Below are positions 16,160-25,044 of a DNA stretch of 64,000 nucleotides, one piece after another; position 1 is the stretch's first letter; every line of letters begins with the position of its first letter. The position numbers and the translations under genes were made by a program. Below the pieces are notes generated by a model. That model was not told the origin of the DNA. It saw nothing but the letters and a program-made list of their open reading frames with translations, and did not search any database. This stretch comes from Elusimicrobiota bacterium (GTDB lineage: Bacteria > Elusimicrobiota > Elusimicrobia > UBA1565 > JACRDR01), in NCBI GenBank assembly GCA_016194745.1, contig JACQBA010000010.1, positions 124,001 to 188,000 of the forward strand. Reading direction: 5' to 3'.

Positions 16160-19100
16160 ATGGTTGTCGAGCGACGCTGGGTGTGGCGGCTCGTTCTTAG
16201 CCTGACGGCACAGGTCGGGCTGGGACATTTGTCTGCTGCTGCGGCGTCCTACTACATCAACTGCGGAGGTCAGCACGTCTCGCACAGCATCACTTCCGTT
16301 TTGGGCGAGATACGAACGCAGACTTCGACGACTACCGTCCCGACGCGGTACCATGCGGGCGTCGATGTATCGGACTACTGCACGGATGGAGTGCAGGTAC
16401 TGGCCATCGAGGCCGGGCGGGTGTCCACGCCGGTCACTCCAGGCTGCGTGACGACCTACTGCCGCCGCGTGACGTCGTCCAGCGGGCTTCATGCCTTCGA
16501 GTACGTGGACATCCAGTCGACTTTGGCCGATGGAGCGACCGTTCAGATCGGCGACGTCATCGGAACGATCGCGAACGTCGCAGAAGGTCCGCATCTCCAT
16601 CTGAACGAAATCCAGGGGCTTGGACTGGTGAACTGCGAGAACGGCGGCACGAACTGCTTCCGGATCAATCCGCAGCGGGAAAACGCGATGATCTTCGTTG
16701 ATAACGACATCCCAACCTTCCAGACCTTCACTGTTGGCGACGTTGCGGACCAGGAGATCATTCTGGTTCGCTACTCCGGCACGGGTCCCAAAGGCGGTCA
16801 AACGCCCACGGCCTATACCTTCATGGACGACACATTCTTCGTGAAGGATTACGTCGATGTCCTGACCGCGGTGCACAATGTCGGAACGGAGTTCCGGAAG
16901 GGGGTTTATCTAGTCGACGAAGCTCCGATCGGTGCGAACCAGTCCTGCAACGCCCTGAACATCAATCCTCGCCCGAACATCTACTTCAACACGCTGTTCG
17001 ATCAAGCCACCGATCCACAGGACATCCTTACGACGTACTTCAAGCAGTTCTCAAACGCGAACGGGGTGATCGCTACTGACTGGCAGATCAACAACAACAG
17101 CCGCCAGCAGACCCAGCCGAGCAACTGGAACACGAATACGTACCCCGAAGGAGCGCGCCAGATCTGCGTCTCGGCAACCAGTTATCCCCGTGGACAAACC
17201 CGCAGCCTTGGGGTCAACGTCGTCATTGATCGCACGCCGCCGACCATCACCTTCACCGACATCAACGACGTCCCATTCTCCTACGCCACGTCGTCGACCA
17301 CGATCAAGGTCGTCGGCACCGATACCGTGGCGGATTCAGGCATCTACACCATCACCCTCTCCAGTTCAGGAGGCACCCCGCAAACATCCACCAACACCTC
17401 CGTAACCCAGTCCTACACCGCAACCTTCTCCGGCTTGACGGACGGCCAGTACACGGCCACCGTGGTCGATCTCGCCGGCAACAGCGCGCAGGCCAGTTTT
17501 CAGGTGATTTCACAAGGCTTGTCCGAGCCCGACCTCAAAGACGCCCTTGGCAATTCCGTCAGCAACTCAACCGTCCAGTCCGTCGCGCCCGTCGTCATCA
17601 GCACCGGAGTCTGTATCACGAGCATGACCGTTACGAATTCCCTCGGGGCTACCGTAGGAGCCGCTTCTTATTCCTGCTCGACCAACGCCGCGTTCGGCCC
17701 ATTCGCGAATCTTGCTGTCGACACGTATACCTTCATTGTTCAGGACGTCGTTGGACATACGGCATCAAGAGACCTCGTTGTCAATTCGACGATCCCGGTC
17801 ATCTCTCTCGCCGGCAATAGCCAGTATTCCCAAACCAACTCCTTCAATATGACTGATTTGCCATTCGCCCAGATCAAGGCGTGGGGCACCGCCAGCGTGG
17901 ATTGCAACAAGCTGACGTTTACGGCCAACGGAGTCGCCGGGACGTGCTCTGGGTCGGATTGCCCGCCCGGAATTGGCCAATGCATGCTCGTAGCGTTTCC
18001 CCCTCCCCCGGCCAAGATCGACATTACGCTCACATACAACGACGCCTCGACGATGACGATGCCGACGGGCGGGAACATCTACATCGGCTACAACACCCCG
18101 GGAAACTTCGGAACTCTTGCGTGGACGCTACAAATCGGCAAAGACCCGTTTTCCGGCGGGACATCGCTGACGGGGGTAGCCACCATTCCGCAGATGGCCT
18201 TACAGCAGACAGCCGCTGGAAGCTGTCAGGCCTTCGGTGTGACGGTTCCGATCAGCGGTACATCCTTCGGCTGCTGGATTCTTACGAGAATCCAAGAGCT
18301 AGCCTTGAAGGTATACGCAGGCGCCATCAAGGTAGTCGCGGCGACGCCGATCAACATCACGCACTCTGATGCCGTGTTCAAATCGACCGGCACAGTTACC
18401 TTCACGTTCCCGAGCACTCAGGGCCCGGTCTCGGTCGACACCACGACGCTCTCGATCTACGGTTGGACTGGAACGACCTGGTCCAGCGCGTCGGTCACCG
18501 GACAGTCCATTTCAATATCAGGAAGCTCAATCACGATTAGAGGCTGGATCACGGCTACGGGCGTGTACGCGCCGCTCTTCGATGCGCACGACTCGTCCGC
18601 GCCGGCGACGACATACTACGTCCAGGGATCCACATCAGTCTTCGATGGAACAGTGTATGTCTCGACGAGCGCCTACGCGGTCTTGAGCGCCACTGATCCC
18701 GTGGTGAACAACATCAACGCGGAGGTCGCAACCACCTACTACCGCCTCGACGCGACGACTTCGAGCGCCGCGTACAGCGTCTACACGAGCTCCGTCCCGC
18801 TCGCAATCGGGCCGCACATCCTCCAGTGGTATTCGGTCGATTGGCAGGGCAATCAGGAGGTGGTCAAAACCTCGACGTTCGTCGTGACAGCAGGGACCGG
18901 ATTCAAGACTAGCCAAAGTCTTTCGGCCTCCGGAAGATTCTTGGCCGGCTTCTTGGACAGCGGCTATCGCGCGGAGATCGAGTCCCGCGCGGAAAACAGC
19001 TACACGCTTCTCGCTTCGAGTCCCAATCTCGGCAACTTGCTGAACGTCACCAACATCGGCACGATCGGGCTCGCCGGCGTCCAGAACCCGCAGGCCATCC

Positions 19101-19792
19101 TCGACATCCAAGGGCAAGCCGCGAGCGGCGAGATCGCGCTCCAGTTACGGAGCGGGAACTCCGCCACGACTCTTACGAGCAGTCAACTCGCTTTCGGATA
19201 CAACGGCGACGCGAGCATGAGCCATGCGATCAAGACGGGGCATGACGTCTCGTACCCGGGAAATCGGATGGACTTCTTCGTCTGGAACCCAGGCGCGGGG
19301 TCGACGACGACCGTGGCGAATCTGGATGTCGCATCCCTTCAGGTAAGCACCGCGTCGGCGAGCGGTGGATCGCTGCACATCCATCCAGCGATCGAGATCG
19401 CGGACGCCGAAGTCGAGGTCTCCAACGGGGTCGGGATGGGTCAGGGCACGGTGATCCGCGCAAACTCGGTCATCGGTTCTTCTCTCGAGACAAAATCCGA
19501 CGTGAATTATTTCAATGAAGAAGCCGAGAGACAAGCTCTCCGCGACGTCCTGGCTCTCAAGCCCGCCCGCTTCCGCTATAAGAGGAAAGATTCCGGCGGC
19601 CGACTCATCGAGGACCCCAAGGCGCCGCAGATCTCGGGGCTAATCTTGGAAGATTCGCCTGAGAGCATTCGCAGCGGAAGCGCCGTCGCCCTGACCGAGC
19701 GCATCACGAATCTCGAGATGGCGCTCAAGCAGGCGATAAAGAAGACGGCCTCGTTGAAGAAGCGGCTCAGAGAACTGGAGGCGCAGCCATGA
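16160..19792 (+). CDS. Secreted M23 (LytM-like) peptidase with Ig-like repeats and C-terminal S74 chaperone domain
   Basis: 1210 residues. Signal peptide to about residue 28. Residues about 55-180 are an M23 metallopeptidase-like domain: H65 and D69 (HAGVD) plus H145 and H147 (HLHL) match the HxxxD and HxH zinc/catalytic sites. The long middle is Thr/Ser-rich beta sandwich sequence with Ig/big-domain features (DRTPPTI, TYSFI-type strands). From about 960 on it resembles phage tail fibres, ending with a peptidase-S74-type intramolecular chaperone (about 1110-1210): SSLETKSDV keeps Ser and Lys, then LKPARFRYK, LILEDSPESIRS and a coiled-coil tail. The predicted protein is exported, trimerises and may cut itself; the substrate of the M23 part would be peptidoglycan or matrix peptide. 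Confidence 0.78.
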   Translation: MVVERRWVWRLVLSLTAQVGLGHLSAAAASYYINCGGQHVSHSITSVLGEIRTQTSTTTVPTRYHAGVDVSDYCTDGVQVLAIEAGRVSTPVTPGCVTTYCRRVTSSSGLHAFEYVDIQSTLADGATVQIGDVIGTIANVAEGPHLHLNEIQGLGLVNCENGGTNCFRINPQRENAMIFVDNDIPTFQTFTVGDVADQEIILVRYSGTGPKGGQTPTAYTFMDDTFFVKDYVDVLTAVHNVGTEFRKGVYLVDEAPIGANQSCNALNINPRPNIYFNTLFDQATDPQDILTTYFKQFSNANGVIATDWQINNNSRQQTQPSNWNTNTYPEGARQICVSATSYPRGQTRSLGVNVVIDRTPPTITFTDINDVPFSYATSSTTIKVVGTDTVADSGIYTITLSSSGGTPQTSTNTSVTQSYTATFSGLTDGQYTATVVDLAGNSAQASFQVISQGLSEPDLKDALGNSVSNSTVQSVAPVVISTGVCITSMTVTNSLGATVGAASYSCSTNAAFGPFANLAVDTYTFIVQDVVGHTASRDLVVNSTIPVISLAGNSQYSQTNSFNMTDLPFAQIKAWGTASVDCNKLTFTANGVAGTCSGSDCPPGIGQCMLVAFPPPPAKIDITLTYNDASTMTMPTGGNIYIGYNTPGNFGTLAWTLQIGKDPFSGGTSLTGVATIPQMALQQTAAGSCQAFGVTVPISGTSFGCWILTRIQELALKVYAGAIKVVAATPINITHSDAVFKSTGTVTFTFPSTQGPVSVDTTTLSIYGWTGTTWSSASVTGQSISISGSSITIRGWITATGVYAPLFDAHDSSAPATTYYVQGSTSVFDGTVYVSTSAYAVLSATDPVVNNINAEVATTYYRLDATTSSAAYSVYTSSVPLAIGPHILQWYSVDWQGNQEVVKTSTFVVTAGTGFKTSQSLSASGRFLAGFLDSGYRAEIESRAENSYTLLASSPNLGNLLNVTNIGTIGLAGVQNPQAILDIQGQAASGEIALQLRSGNSATTLTSSQLAFGYNGDASMSHAIKTGHDVSYPGNRMDFFVWNPGAGSTTTVANLDVASLQVSTASASGGSLHIHPAIEIADAEVEVSNGVGMGQGTVIRANSVIGSSLETKSDVNYFNEEAERQALRDVLALKPARFRYKRKDSGGRLIEDPKAPQISGLILEDSPESIRSGSAVALTERITNLEMALKQAIKKTASLKKRLRELEAQP

Positions 19793-20718
19793 TGCGCTTC
19801 CTTTTACTGTCGACACTTCTGGCTCAGGAGGCCGCCTTCGCCCAGACGGTTGTCATCGGAGACGCCTGGGTAGCGGGCCAAGTCGCCGTCGGAACGAATA
19901 CCTATTCGGGCCGCTTCAATGTCGTGGGGAGCTCTCTCACGTCGACGATCTTCCAAGTCTCAGGAGTCGACGAGACGCCGTTCTTGGCCGTGACGAGCAG
20001 CGGGGCTGTCGGAATGGGCATGACGCCTCTCGCCCGGCTCGACGTCAACGGCTCCGGCGACAATGGGATCGCGGCGCTGGAACTGAGAAACGGCAATAGG
20101 CTCGGCTCGACCGGAGCGTATCAGATGACCCTTAGCTACGACGGCTCGGCCAACTTGCGCCATGCCGTGCGCACAATCCACTCCTCCACCCAGGCAGCCG
20201 GCAATGGAATGGATTTCCTTCTCTGGACGCCGGCTGTCGCGACCACCTCCGTAGGAGGTCTCCGGGTGATGTCGCTCGTGGCCTTGAGCACGGGCGCCTC
20301 GGTCCACGTCATGCCCATCGGCACGCCTCTCTACCAGATGGTGATCTCGAACGGCGTGACGAACGGCGCCGGGACGCTGCATCGCATGAGCGAAGGGACG
20401 GTCTCTTCCCGCGCGTTGAAGAGCGACATCGCCTATCTTGGGCTGGACGAGGAGACCAAGGCTTACGAGGAGGTATCTGCGCTCAAGCATGCGGCCTTTC
20501 GCTATAAATCTTGGCGGAATGGCAAGCTGGTAAGGGATCGCCGACAACCCGTGCGTCGAGGCTTGATTTACGAGGATGCCCCCGAGAGTATCCGTTCCCC
20601 CGGCAAGACGCTGGTCGTGGACGAAAGGGTGGTGAATCTCGAGTTGACCGTGAAGGAACTGATTCGCCGTCTCGAAGCAGCGGATTTCGACGCGACCCGG
20701 CTCGGAGGAGCGCGATGA
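19789..20718 (+). CDS. Secreted tail-fibre-like protein with S74 chaperone domain
   Basis: 309 residues; ATG overlaps the previous TGA (ATGA). Signal peptide to about residue 18 (AAFAQ). A short beta-prism-like stretch (about 20-85, with VGTNT and VGMGMTPLARLDVNG) leads to a body shared with its neighbours, then the S74 domain from about residue 200. That domain has SSRALKSDI with the Ser-Lys pair, LKHAAFRYKSW, LIYEDAPESIR and a final coiled coil of LE heptads. It lacks any peptidase domain. Length and order match the C-terminal part of the 16160 gene, so it likely arose by duplication. Role probably surface fibre or adhesin; this is inference. Confidence 0.75.
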   Translation: MMRFLLLSTLLAQEAAFAQTVVIGDAWVAGQVAVGTNTYSGRFNVVGSSLTSTIFQVSGVDETPFLAVTSSGAVGMGMTPLARLDVNGSGDNGIAALELRNGNRLGSTGAYQMTLSYDGSANLRHAVRTIHSSTQAAGNGMDFLLWTPAVATTSVGGLRVMSLVALSTGASVHVMPIGTPLYQMVISNGVTNGAGTLHRMSEGTVSSRALKSDIAYLGLDEETKAYEEVSALKHAAFRYKSWRNGKLVRDRRQPVRRGLIYEDAPESIRSPGKTLVVDERVVNLELTVKELIRRLEAADFDATRLGGAR

Positions 20719-21698
20719 TCGGGCGTACTGCCGTAATGGTCACGCTATTTTTTCTGAGCATGCCGGCCTTTGCGGACACGACGATTCCGAACGATCTTCA
20801 GGTGACCGGGCAAATTGGAGCCGGGACGACGGTCCCGCAAGCTCGCTTTGAGATTCGAATGAGCTCGACCGATGCCTACGCCCTCAAGGTCTCGAGTCCC
20901 AATGGGACCGGGCTTCTCACTTTGGACAAAGCGGGGCGCCTTGGCATTGGCCTTGAAGGTTCGCAGGCCGCGTTGGAACTGACCGGGAGCGGCAATGCCG
21001 GCCTGACGGACTTGGAACTCCGGTCAGGCAACTCGTCGTCGACATATTCGAGCAGCCAGATCGTCTTCGCGTCGACCAGCGGAGCATATGCCCATAGCCT
21101 TCGCACCCGGGCGATCGACAGCCAGAACCTTGGCAATTCGCTGGACTTTTTTCTTTGGAACTCGACCTTGACTCCGACCACTCTTGGAGATCTCCGCGCC
21201 CTTAGCCTCGAAGCCGTTCCTTACGGGAGCACGGCCTCCTTCCACGTCATGGCGGTCAGCACTCCGACCGCCGAGTTGGTCGTTTCAGACGGCCTCAGCA
21301 TGGGAGGCGGTACCCTTGAGTACGGCTCCTCCGCCGTCCATTCCTCCCGAGCGCTGAAAGGCGATATCGCCTACTTTAGTCCGCAAGAGATTCAAAAGGC
21401 GCTCGATGAAGTGCGGGAACTCAGACACGCTCGCTTCCGGTACAAACGCGCCGCCCAGACTCCACAGGGCCGGACCGTTTTGATGCGCGACGAATCGCGG
21501 CCGGTGATGCGCGGCTTGATCTACGAGGAGGCTCCTGAGAGCATTCGCGGGCCGAACAACGTGATCGTCCTCGATAGCCGCGTGCTGAATCTCGAAATGG
21601 CCCTCCAGGCGGCCCATCAAAAAATCGCAGATCTGGAGACGAAAATCTTGGCGTTGGAAAGCCGCAAGATAAGGGGAAGGAATCGGGAGGAGAGATGA
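20715..21698 (+). CDS. Secreted tail-fibre-like protein with S74 chaperone domain
   Basis: 327 residues from ATG 20715, again overlapping the preceding TGA, with GGAGGAG as ribosome-binding site. Signal peptide to about residue 18 (AFADT). It is a close paralogue of the 19789 product: the same LELRSGNSS segment, then SSRALKGDI with Ser and Lys kept, LRHARFRYKR, LIYEEAPESIRG and a helical C-terminal coil (LEMALQAAHQK). Compared with the neighbour it carries a longer insert in the FRYK region. Three consecutive S74 genes outside any phage suggest secreted trimeric fibres assembled in cis. Confidence 0.75.
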   Translation: MIGRTAVMVTLFFLSMPAFADTTIPNDLQVTGQIGAGTTVPQARFEIRMSSTDAYALKVSSPNGTGLLTLDKAGRLGIGLEGSQAALELTGSGNAGLTDLELRSGNSSSTYSSSQIVFASTSGAYAHSLRTRAIDSQNLGNSLDFFLWNSTLTPTTLGDLRALSLEAVPYGSTASFHVMAVSTPTAELVVSDGLSMGGGTLEYGSSAVHSSRALKGDIAYFSPQEIQKALDEVRELRHARFRYKRAAQTPQGRTVLMRDESRPVMRGLIYEEAPESIRGPNNVIVLDSRVLNLEMALQAAHQKIADLETKILALESRKIRGRNREER

Positions 21699-22444
21699 GA
21701 GTACTTCACGCAATCAGTCTTGCCATAGGTCTCACGCTTTTCTGTCTCCCCTGCGCGAAGGCGGATGTCAGCGATCCGGGCAACCTGACGATCGGCGGCC
21801 AAGCCATCATCCAATCGACCCTGACGGTTCAGGGGCAGGATTCCAGCGGCTACAGTCTAAAAGTCTCTTCGAGCATCCAGGCTCTCTGCATCAACCTCCA
21901 GGGCGGACAACTTTGCGGCCCGGGCGGCAGCGGCAATTCGGTCCTGAGCGCGACACAGACGTTTACCGGGAGCAACACCTTCGACAACGTGGGATCGACC
22001 ACGACCTTCAACGGCTTCGTCAACTTCACGGCCGCCTATTCCACTCAATCCTTCATCGCGCAAGGAACGACTCAAAACAACACCGTGACCGTATGCGTGG
22101 CGACGGCTACTTGGACAGCGCATTCAAACACTCTGAGCTTCGGCTTGGTCGGCGCCTTCAGCAACGGCACGTTGAACACGATAAACAGGATCAACTACTT
22201 CGTTAACGGAGCGTTCCAGTTTCCTTACAGCAACTCGAACGCGGCGAACATCTGCCAAGTCTATACAGGCGGGTACACGTGCAATGCGACCAGCGGGCCT
22301 TACTGGCTGACCACTACTCCCGGGACGAAATACAACATTTGTTTCGGGGCGTTCGAGATTTCGGGCACCACGCTCAAATGGGGCGACAACTCGTTCGGCA
22401 CCGGAAAGAACCAGCCGTTCATCTGGATCAAGGAAGGCCGTTGA
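21695..22444 (+). CDS. Secreted beta-rich protein, last gene of S74 island
   Basis: 249 residues, with ATG overlapping the previous TGA. Signal peptide to about residue 24 (CAKADVS). The next 40 residues (LTIGGQAIIQSTLTVQG) match the repeated head motif of its neighbours. The remainder is Asn/Thr/Ser-rich beta sequence with several Cys (VCVATATW, ICQVYTGGYTC, NICFGAF), which could form disulfides. It lacks the S74 domain, so it may be a binding tip or partner assembled with the S74 fibres. No family recognised. A promoter for the next gene begins 12 nt downstream of its stop. Confidence 0.65.
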   Translation: MRVLHAISLAIGLTLFCLPCAKADVSDPGNLTIGGQAIIQSTLTVQGQDSSGYSLKVSSSIQALCINLQGGQLCGPGGSGNSVLSATQTFTGSNTFDNVGSTTTFNGFVNFTAAYSTQSFIAQGTTQNNTVTVCVATATWTAHSNTLSFGLVGAFSNGTLNTINRINYFVNGAFQFPYSNSNAANICQVYTGGYTCNATSGPYWLTTTPGTKYNICFGAFEISGTTLKWGDNSFGTGKNQPFIWIKEGR

Positions 22445-22456
22445 TCCGCCGCAAAG

Positions 22457-22485
22457 TAGACAAGAAAGCCTCATTTTCTTATCAT
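22457..22485 (+). promoter_or_regulatory. Sigma-70-type promoter of the cytochrome gene, leaderless
   Basis: TAGACA at 22457-22462, a 17-nt spacer, and TATCAT at 22480-22485. The predicted +1 is the A of ATG 22492. There is no ribosome-binding site before the ATG. Confidence 0.6.
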
Positions 22486-22491
22486 GTCGGG

Positions 22492-23178
22492 ATGAAATTT
22501 CTGGCGTCCCTCGTTCTGCTCGCCTGCGTCTCGACCTCCGCGTCCGCGAAGGACCCCGGCGCCGAGCTCGGCAAGCAGTATTTCGACGGATTCGGGTGCA
22601 ACCGCTGCCATATCGTCGGCGGCAAGGGCGGCAATTACGGTCCCGATCTCACGTTCATCGGCTACCGCAAGAAGAAAGAGTGGCTGGACCTCTGGCTCAA
22701 GGACCCGCACGCGTGGAAGGCCAACACGCCCATGCCCAATTTCCACATGTCGGAAAACGTGCGAGAGGCGCTCGTCGCCTACCTCGTGACGCTCAAGGGC
22801 GAGAGCTACCAGACCGCGCGCCCGTGGAACCACCCGGACTACGCCTCGGACTCCGTTAAAAAGGGCGCCAAGATCTTCCAGATGGCGGGCTGCATCGGCT
22901 GCCACGGCCGCAACGGCGTGGGCGGATTTCCGAACAACAACGTGCAGGGCGGGCGCATCCCCACGCTGACTAAGACCGCCGAGGGCTACTCGAAGGACGA
23001 GCTCAAGACCAAGATCGCCAACGGGGTCCCTAAGCCCGAGAAGGCCGACTCCGCCGGCGCCGATCCCATGATCCACATGCCCGCGTGGAAGGAAGTCCTA
23101 AAGGACGACGAGATCGACGCCTTGGCCGACTACCTGATTTCCCTCAAGCCCAAGGGCGCGGCCGGCGACGCCTGGTAG
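22492..23178 (+). CDS. Periplasmic dihaem cytochrome c
   Basis: 228 residues. Signal peptide residues 1-19 (TSASA). Two c-type haem sites: C36-N-R-C39-H40 and C134-I-G-C137-H138, each opening a small cytochrome c fold with possible Met ligands (NFHM and MIHM downstream). The arrangement is that of tandem class I cytochromes, which shuttle electrons in the periplasm. No oxidase or reductase subunit is nearby, so the partner is unknown. Start chosen at the ATG next to the promoter; upstream in-frame codons would lie inside the preceding gene. Confidence 0.85.
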   Translation: MKFLASLVLLACVSTSASAKDPGAELGKQYFDGFGCNRCHIVGGKGGNYGPDLTFIGYRKKKEWLDLWLKDPHAWKANTPMPNFHMSENVREALVAYLVTLKGESYQTARPWNHPDYASDSVKKGAKIFQMAGCIGCHGRNGVGGFPNNNVQGGRIPTLTKTAEGYSKDELKTKIANGVPKPEKADSAGADPMIHMPAWKEVLKDDEIDALADYLISLKPKGAAGDAW

Positions 23179-24069
23179 TCAGCGTTCCTTCGGCACCATA
23201 CTGCGGTTGACCTCCGGCGGCATCTCGCACGCGATCACGTCGCCCCGATCCAATATACCGAACAGCTCCATCCCGATCTTGTTGGGATTGATCAAGAGCT
23301 CCTTGCCGAGATACTCTCGGATCGCCTGCGCCCGATCGAGCGCGAGCCGCGATTCCGGCGACTTGTGGTATAGAAAGAGCTTATAGGGCTTGCGGCCCGG
23401 CCTGAACTGCCGGAGACGGTTCGCCATCTCCTGCAGATAGGGAAAGCCGCTCTCGCGGAACGCCGCCGTCCCTGCCTCGAACACGACCGCGTTGGCCACC
23501 TCCATGCGCATGCCGCCGAGATCCTCGCGATAATACATCGAGGTCATCTCGAGGGGCTGGCTCGCGACCGTCATCTCGTCGGTCCCCTCCTGGATGCCGG
23601 TGAAGCGGAAGCTGTAGGGCATCCCGACGCGGGCGCTATAGCGTCCAGCGCCGTTGGTCCCGTCCCACTCGAGCTTGTCGGTCAGTTTCCCCGTCCCTTC
23701 CGTCGTCCAGACCGTCTCGTTGGTCGTGAACACCTCGAAGCGCCAGCGCTGATACGGATACTTGAACGTCGCCGGCGAAAACACGAGGAACGGCGGCTCC
23801 GGATAAAGCCGGGCGAATTGCTTCGGCTGACCCTTCACCAACATCTTCGGCGTGTTGGTCTTGTGCTCTCTCTTATAGATCGAAAGAGAGCGGATGACCT
23901 CGTCGATAAGGGGCTTTTCGGGACGCACGGGAGGCGCGGCCACGGCCGGGCCGGGGAGCTTCTTGCCGCGGATCGTGATGTCCTCGGAGACGACCGTCTC
24001 TTGGGACTCCTCCTGAGCGCCCGCCGGCAGGGCCGACAGGAGGACGGCCAACGCGACCGCGCCGATCAT
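23179..24069 (-). CDS. Exported OmpA-like domain protein of the TolQR operon
   Basis: 296 residues. Signal peptide to about residue 18 (PAGAQ). The middle (about 85-190) looks like a beta-sandwich with WRFEVFTTN and LEWDGTNGAGRY, similar to FlgD/Ig-type turns. The C-terminal third (about 205-290) resembles an OmpA/Pal peptidoglycan-binding domain: an FEAGTAAFRESG strand-helix, then LDRAQAIREYLGKE, IGMELFG. The ATG overlaps the TGA of the upstream ExbD gene. Context makes it the periplasmic or outer-membrane end of an ion-driven TolQR-type machine. No OmpA-type NxxLSxxR is exactly present, so the assignment is moderate. Confidence 0.65.
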   Translation of the reverse strand: MIGAVALAVLLSALPAGAQEESQETVVSEDITIRGKKLPGPAVAAPPVRPEKPLIDEVIRSLSIYKREHKTNTPKMLVKGQPKQFARLYPEPPFLVFSPATFKYPYQRWRFEVFTTNETVWTTEGTGKLTDKLEWDGTNGAGRYSARVGMPYSFRFTGIQEGTDEMTVASQPLEMTSMYYREDLGGMRMEVANAVVFEAGTAAFRESGFPYLQEMANRLRQFRPGRKPYKLFLYHKSPESRLALDRAQAIREYLGKELLINPNKIGMELFGILDRGDVIACEMPPEVNRSMVPKER

Positions 24070-24494
24070 TTGGGTGTATAGATGCCCAAGGCCGTCTTGC
24101 GCGCTCCGGCCTCTTTGGCGGCCGCCATGAGCTTGGCGACCATCCGGTACGGCACCGCTTTGTCGACGCGGAGCATCACGGTTGTGTCTTTGTCCTTCTC
24201 GAGCTGCTTCTTGAGTCCCGGCACGAGCGCGGGCCAATCGATGAGCTCGCTCGCCAGCGCGAGCTGTCCCTTGGCCGTGTAGGTGATCGCGACGAAGTTC
24301 TCCTGGCTCTGCGGCACCATCGCGCTCGGCAGCTCGATCGGCAGATTGGGATACGACAAGAGCGGCGCGCTGATGAACAGGATCACGAGCAGCACCAGCG
24401 AGATGTCGATGACCGGGATGACGTTCACCTCGGTGACCGGCTCGGGCTCCGGAAGGCTCGCCCGCAATCGCAGGAGGCCGTACTTACGGGCCAC
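24066..24494 (-). CDS. ExbD/TolR family biopolymer transport protein
   Basis: 142 residues. One membrane helix near the N-terminus (about residues 27-45) contains the essential Asp in VIDISLVLLVI, the proton-path residue of ExbD/TolR. It is followed by a periplasmic domain with MLRVDKAVPYRMVAKLM, the usual VxVxADxxxxxxxVxxxM-like signature. Second of two ExbD genes in the operon, overlapping its neighbour by 11 nt and the OmpA-like gene by 4 nt. Confidence 0.85.
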   Translation of the reverse strand: MARKYGLLRLRASLPEPEPVTEVNVIPVIDISLVLLVILFISAPLLSYPNLPIELPSAMVPQSQENFVAITYTAKGQLALASELIDWPALVPGLKKQLEKDKDTTVMLRVDKAVPYRMVAKLMAAAKEAGARKTALGIYTPK

Positions 24495-25044
24495 GGGGCG
24501 GCTCCTGCTTCCCCGGCTGGATCGGCATCGGGACTGCTTGGACCGCGGGCAGCTGTCCCGGCGTCGGCGAGGGCGGCGTCTGCCCGGGCGCCGGAGTCGA
24601 GAGCGCCTCCTGAATCTGGACCAAAGAGACCGACGAGGCGCCGCACGCCTTGAGCGTCTCGAGCATCACGACGACCTGCCCGGTCGCCACCTCGCCCGAG
24701 GGCGACAGGAACACCTTCTTGTCCGTGCGCGTGCTCAGGGCGTCGCGCATGTGCGCCACGAAGCTGCTCGGCTCCTTGAAGATGCGCTCGCCGACCGTGA
24801 TGACCCCGGGCTGAAGGCCCACGACCAAGACGAGCTCCGGCGGAGGCGGCGGCGTGGGATCGCGCTGGGAGATCGGCGGCGCCGAGGATTCCGCCGCGGC
24901 CGAGACGCGGAGCATCGACTGCGCCATCATCGGAGAAAGCACGAGGAGCATGATGAGGAGCACCAAGGAGACGTCGGCCAACGGCACGACGTTCACCTCC
25001 GCGATCTCCCGCATCTCGACCTCGTGGCGGAACGGCCCGCTCAT
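24484..25044 (-). CDS. ExbD/TolR family biopolymer transport protein
   Basis: 186 residues. It has the conserved EVNVVPLADVSLVLLIMLLV helix with the Asp, a periplasmic domain with VFLSPSGEVATGQVVVML, and a C-terminal Pro/Gln-rich tail (about residues 140-186) not found in short TolR proteins. ATG overlaps the TGA of the TolQ-like gene. Two ExbD paralogues with one TolQ is the AglRQS arrangement of myxobacterial gliding motors, but also occurs in Exb systems. Confidence 0.85.
   Translation of the reverse strand: MSGPFRHEVEMREIAEVNVVPLADVSLVLLIMLLVLSPMMAQSMLRVSAAAESSAPPISQRDPTPPPPPELVLVVGLQPGVITVGERIFKEPSSFVAHMRDALSTRTDKKVFLSPSGEVATGQVVVMLETLKACGASSVSLVQIQEALSTPAPGQTPPSPTPGQLPAVQAVPMPIQPGKQEPPRGP

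Noticed and set aside
16160..22444. Prophage call for the S74 tail-fibre-like genes
   Set aside because: Every gene has a Sec signal peptide and no structural, packaging, lysis or integrase gene is present.
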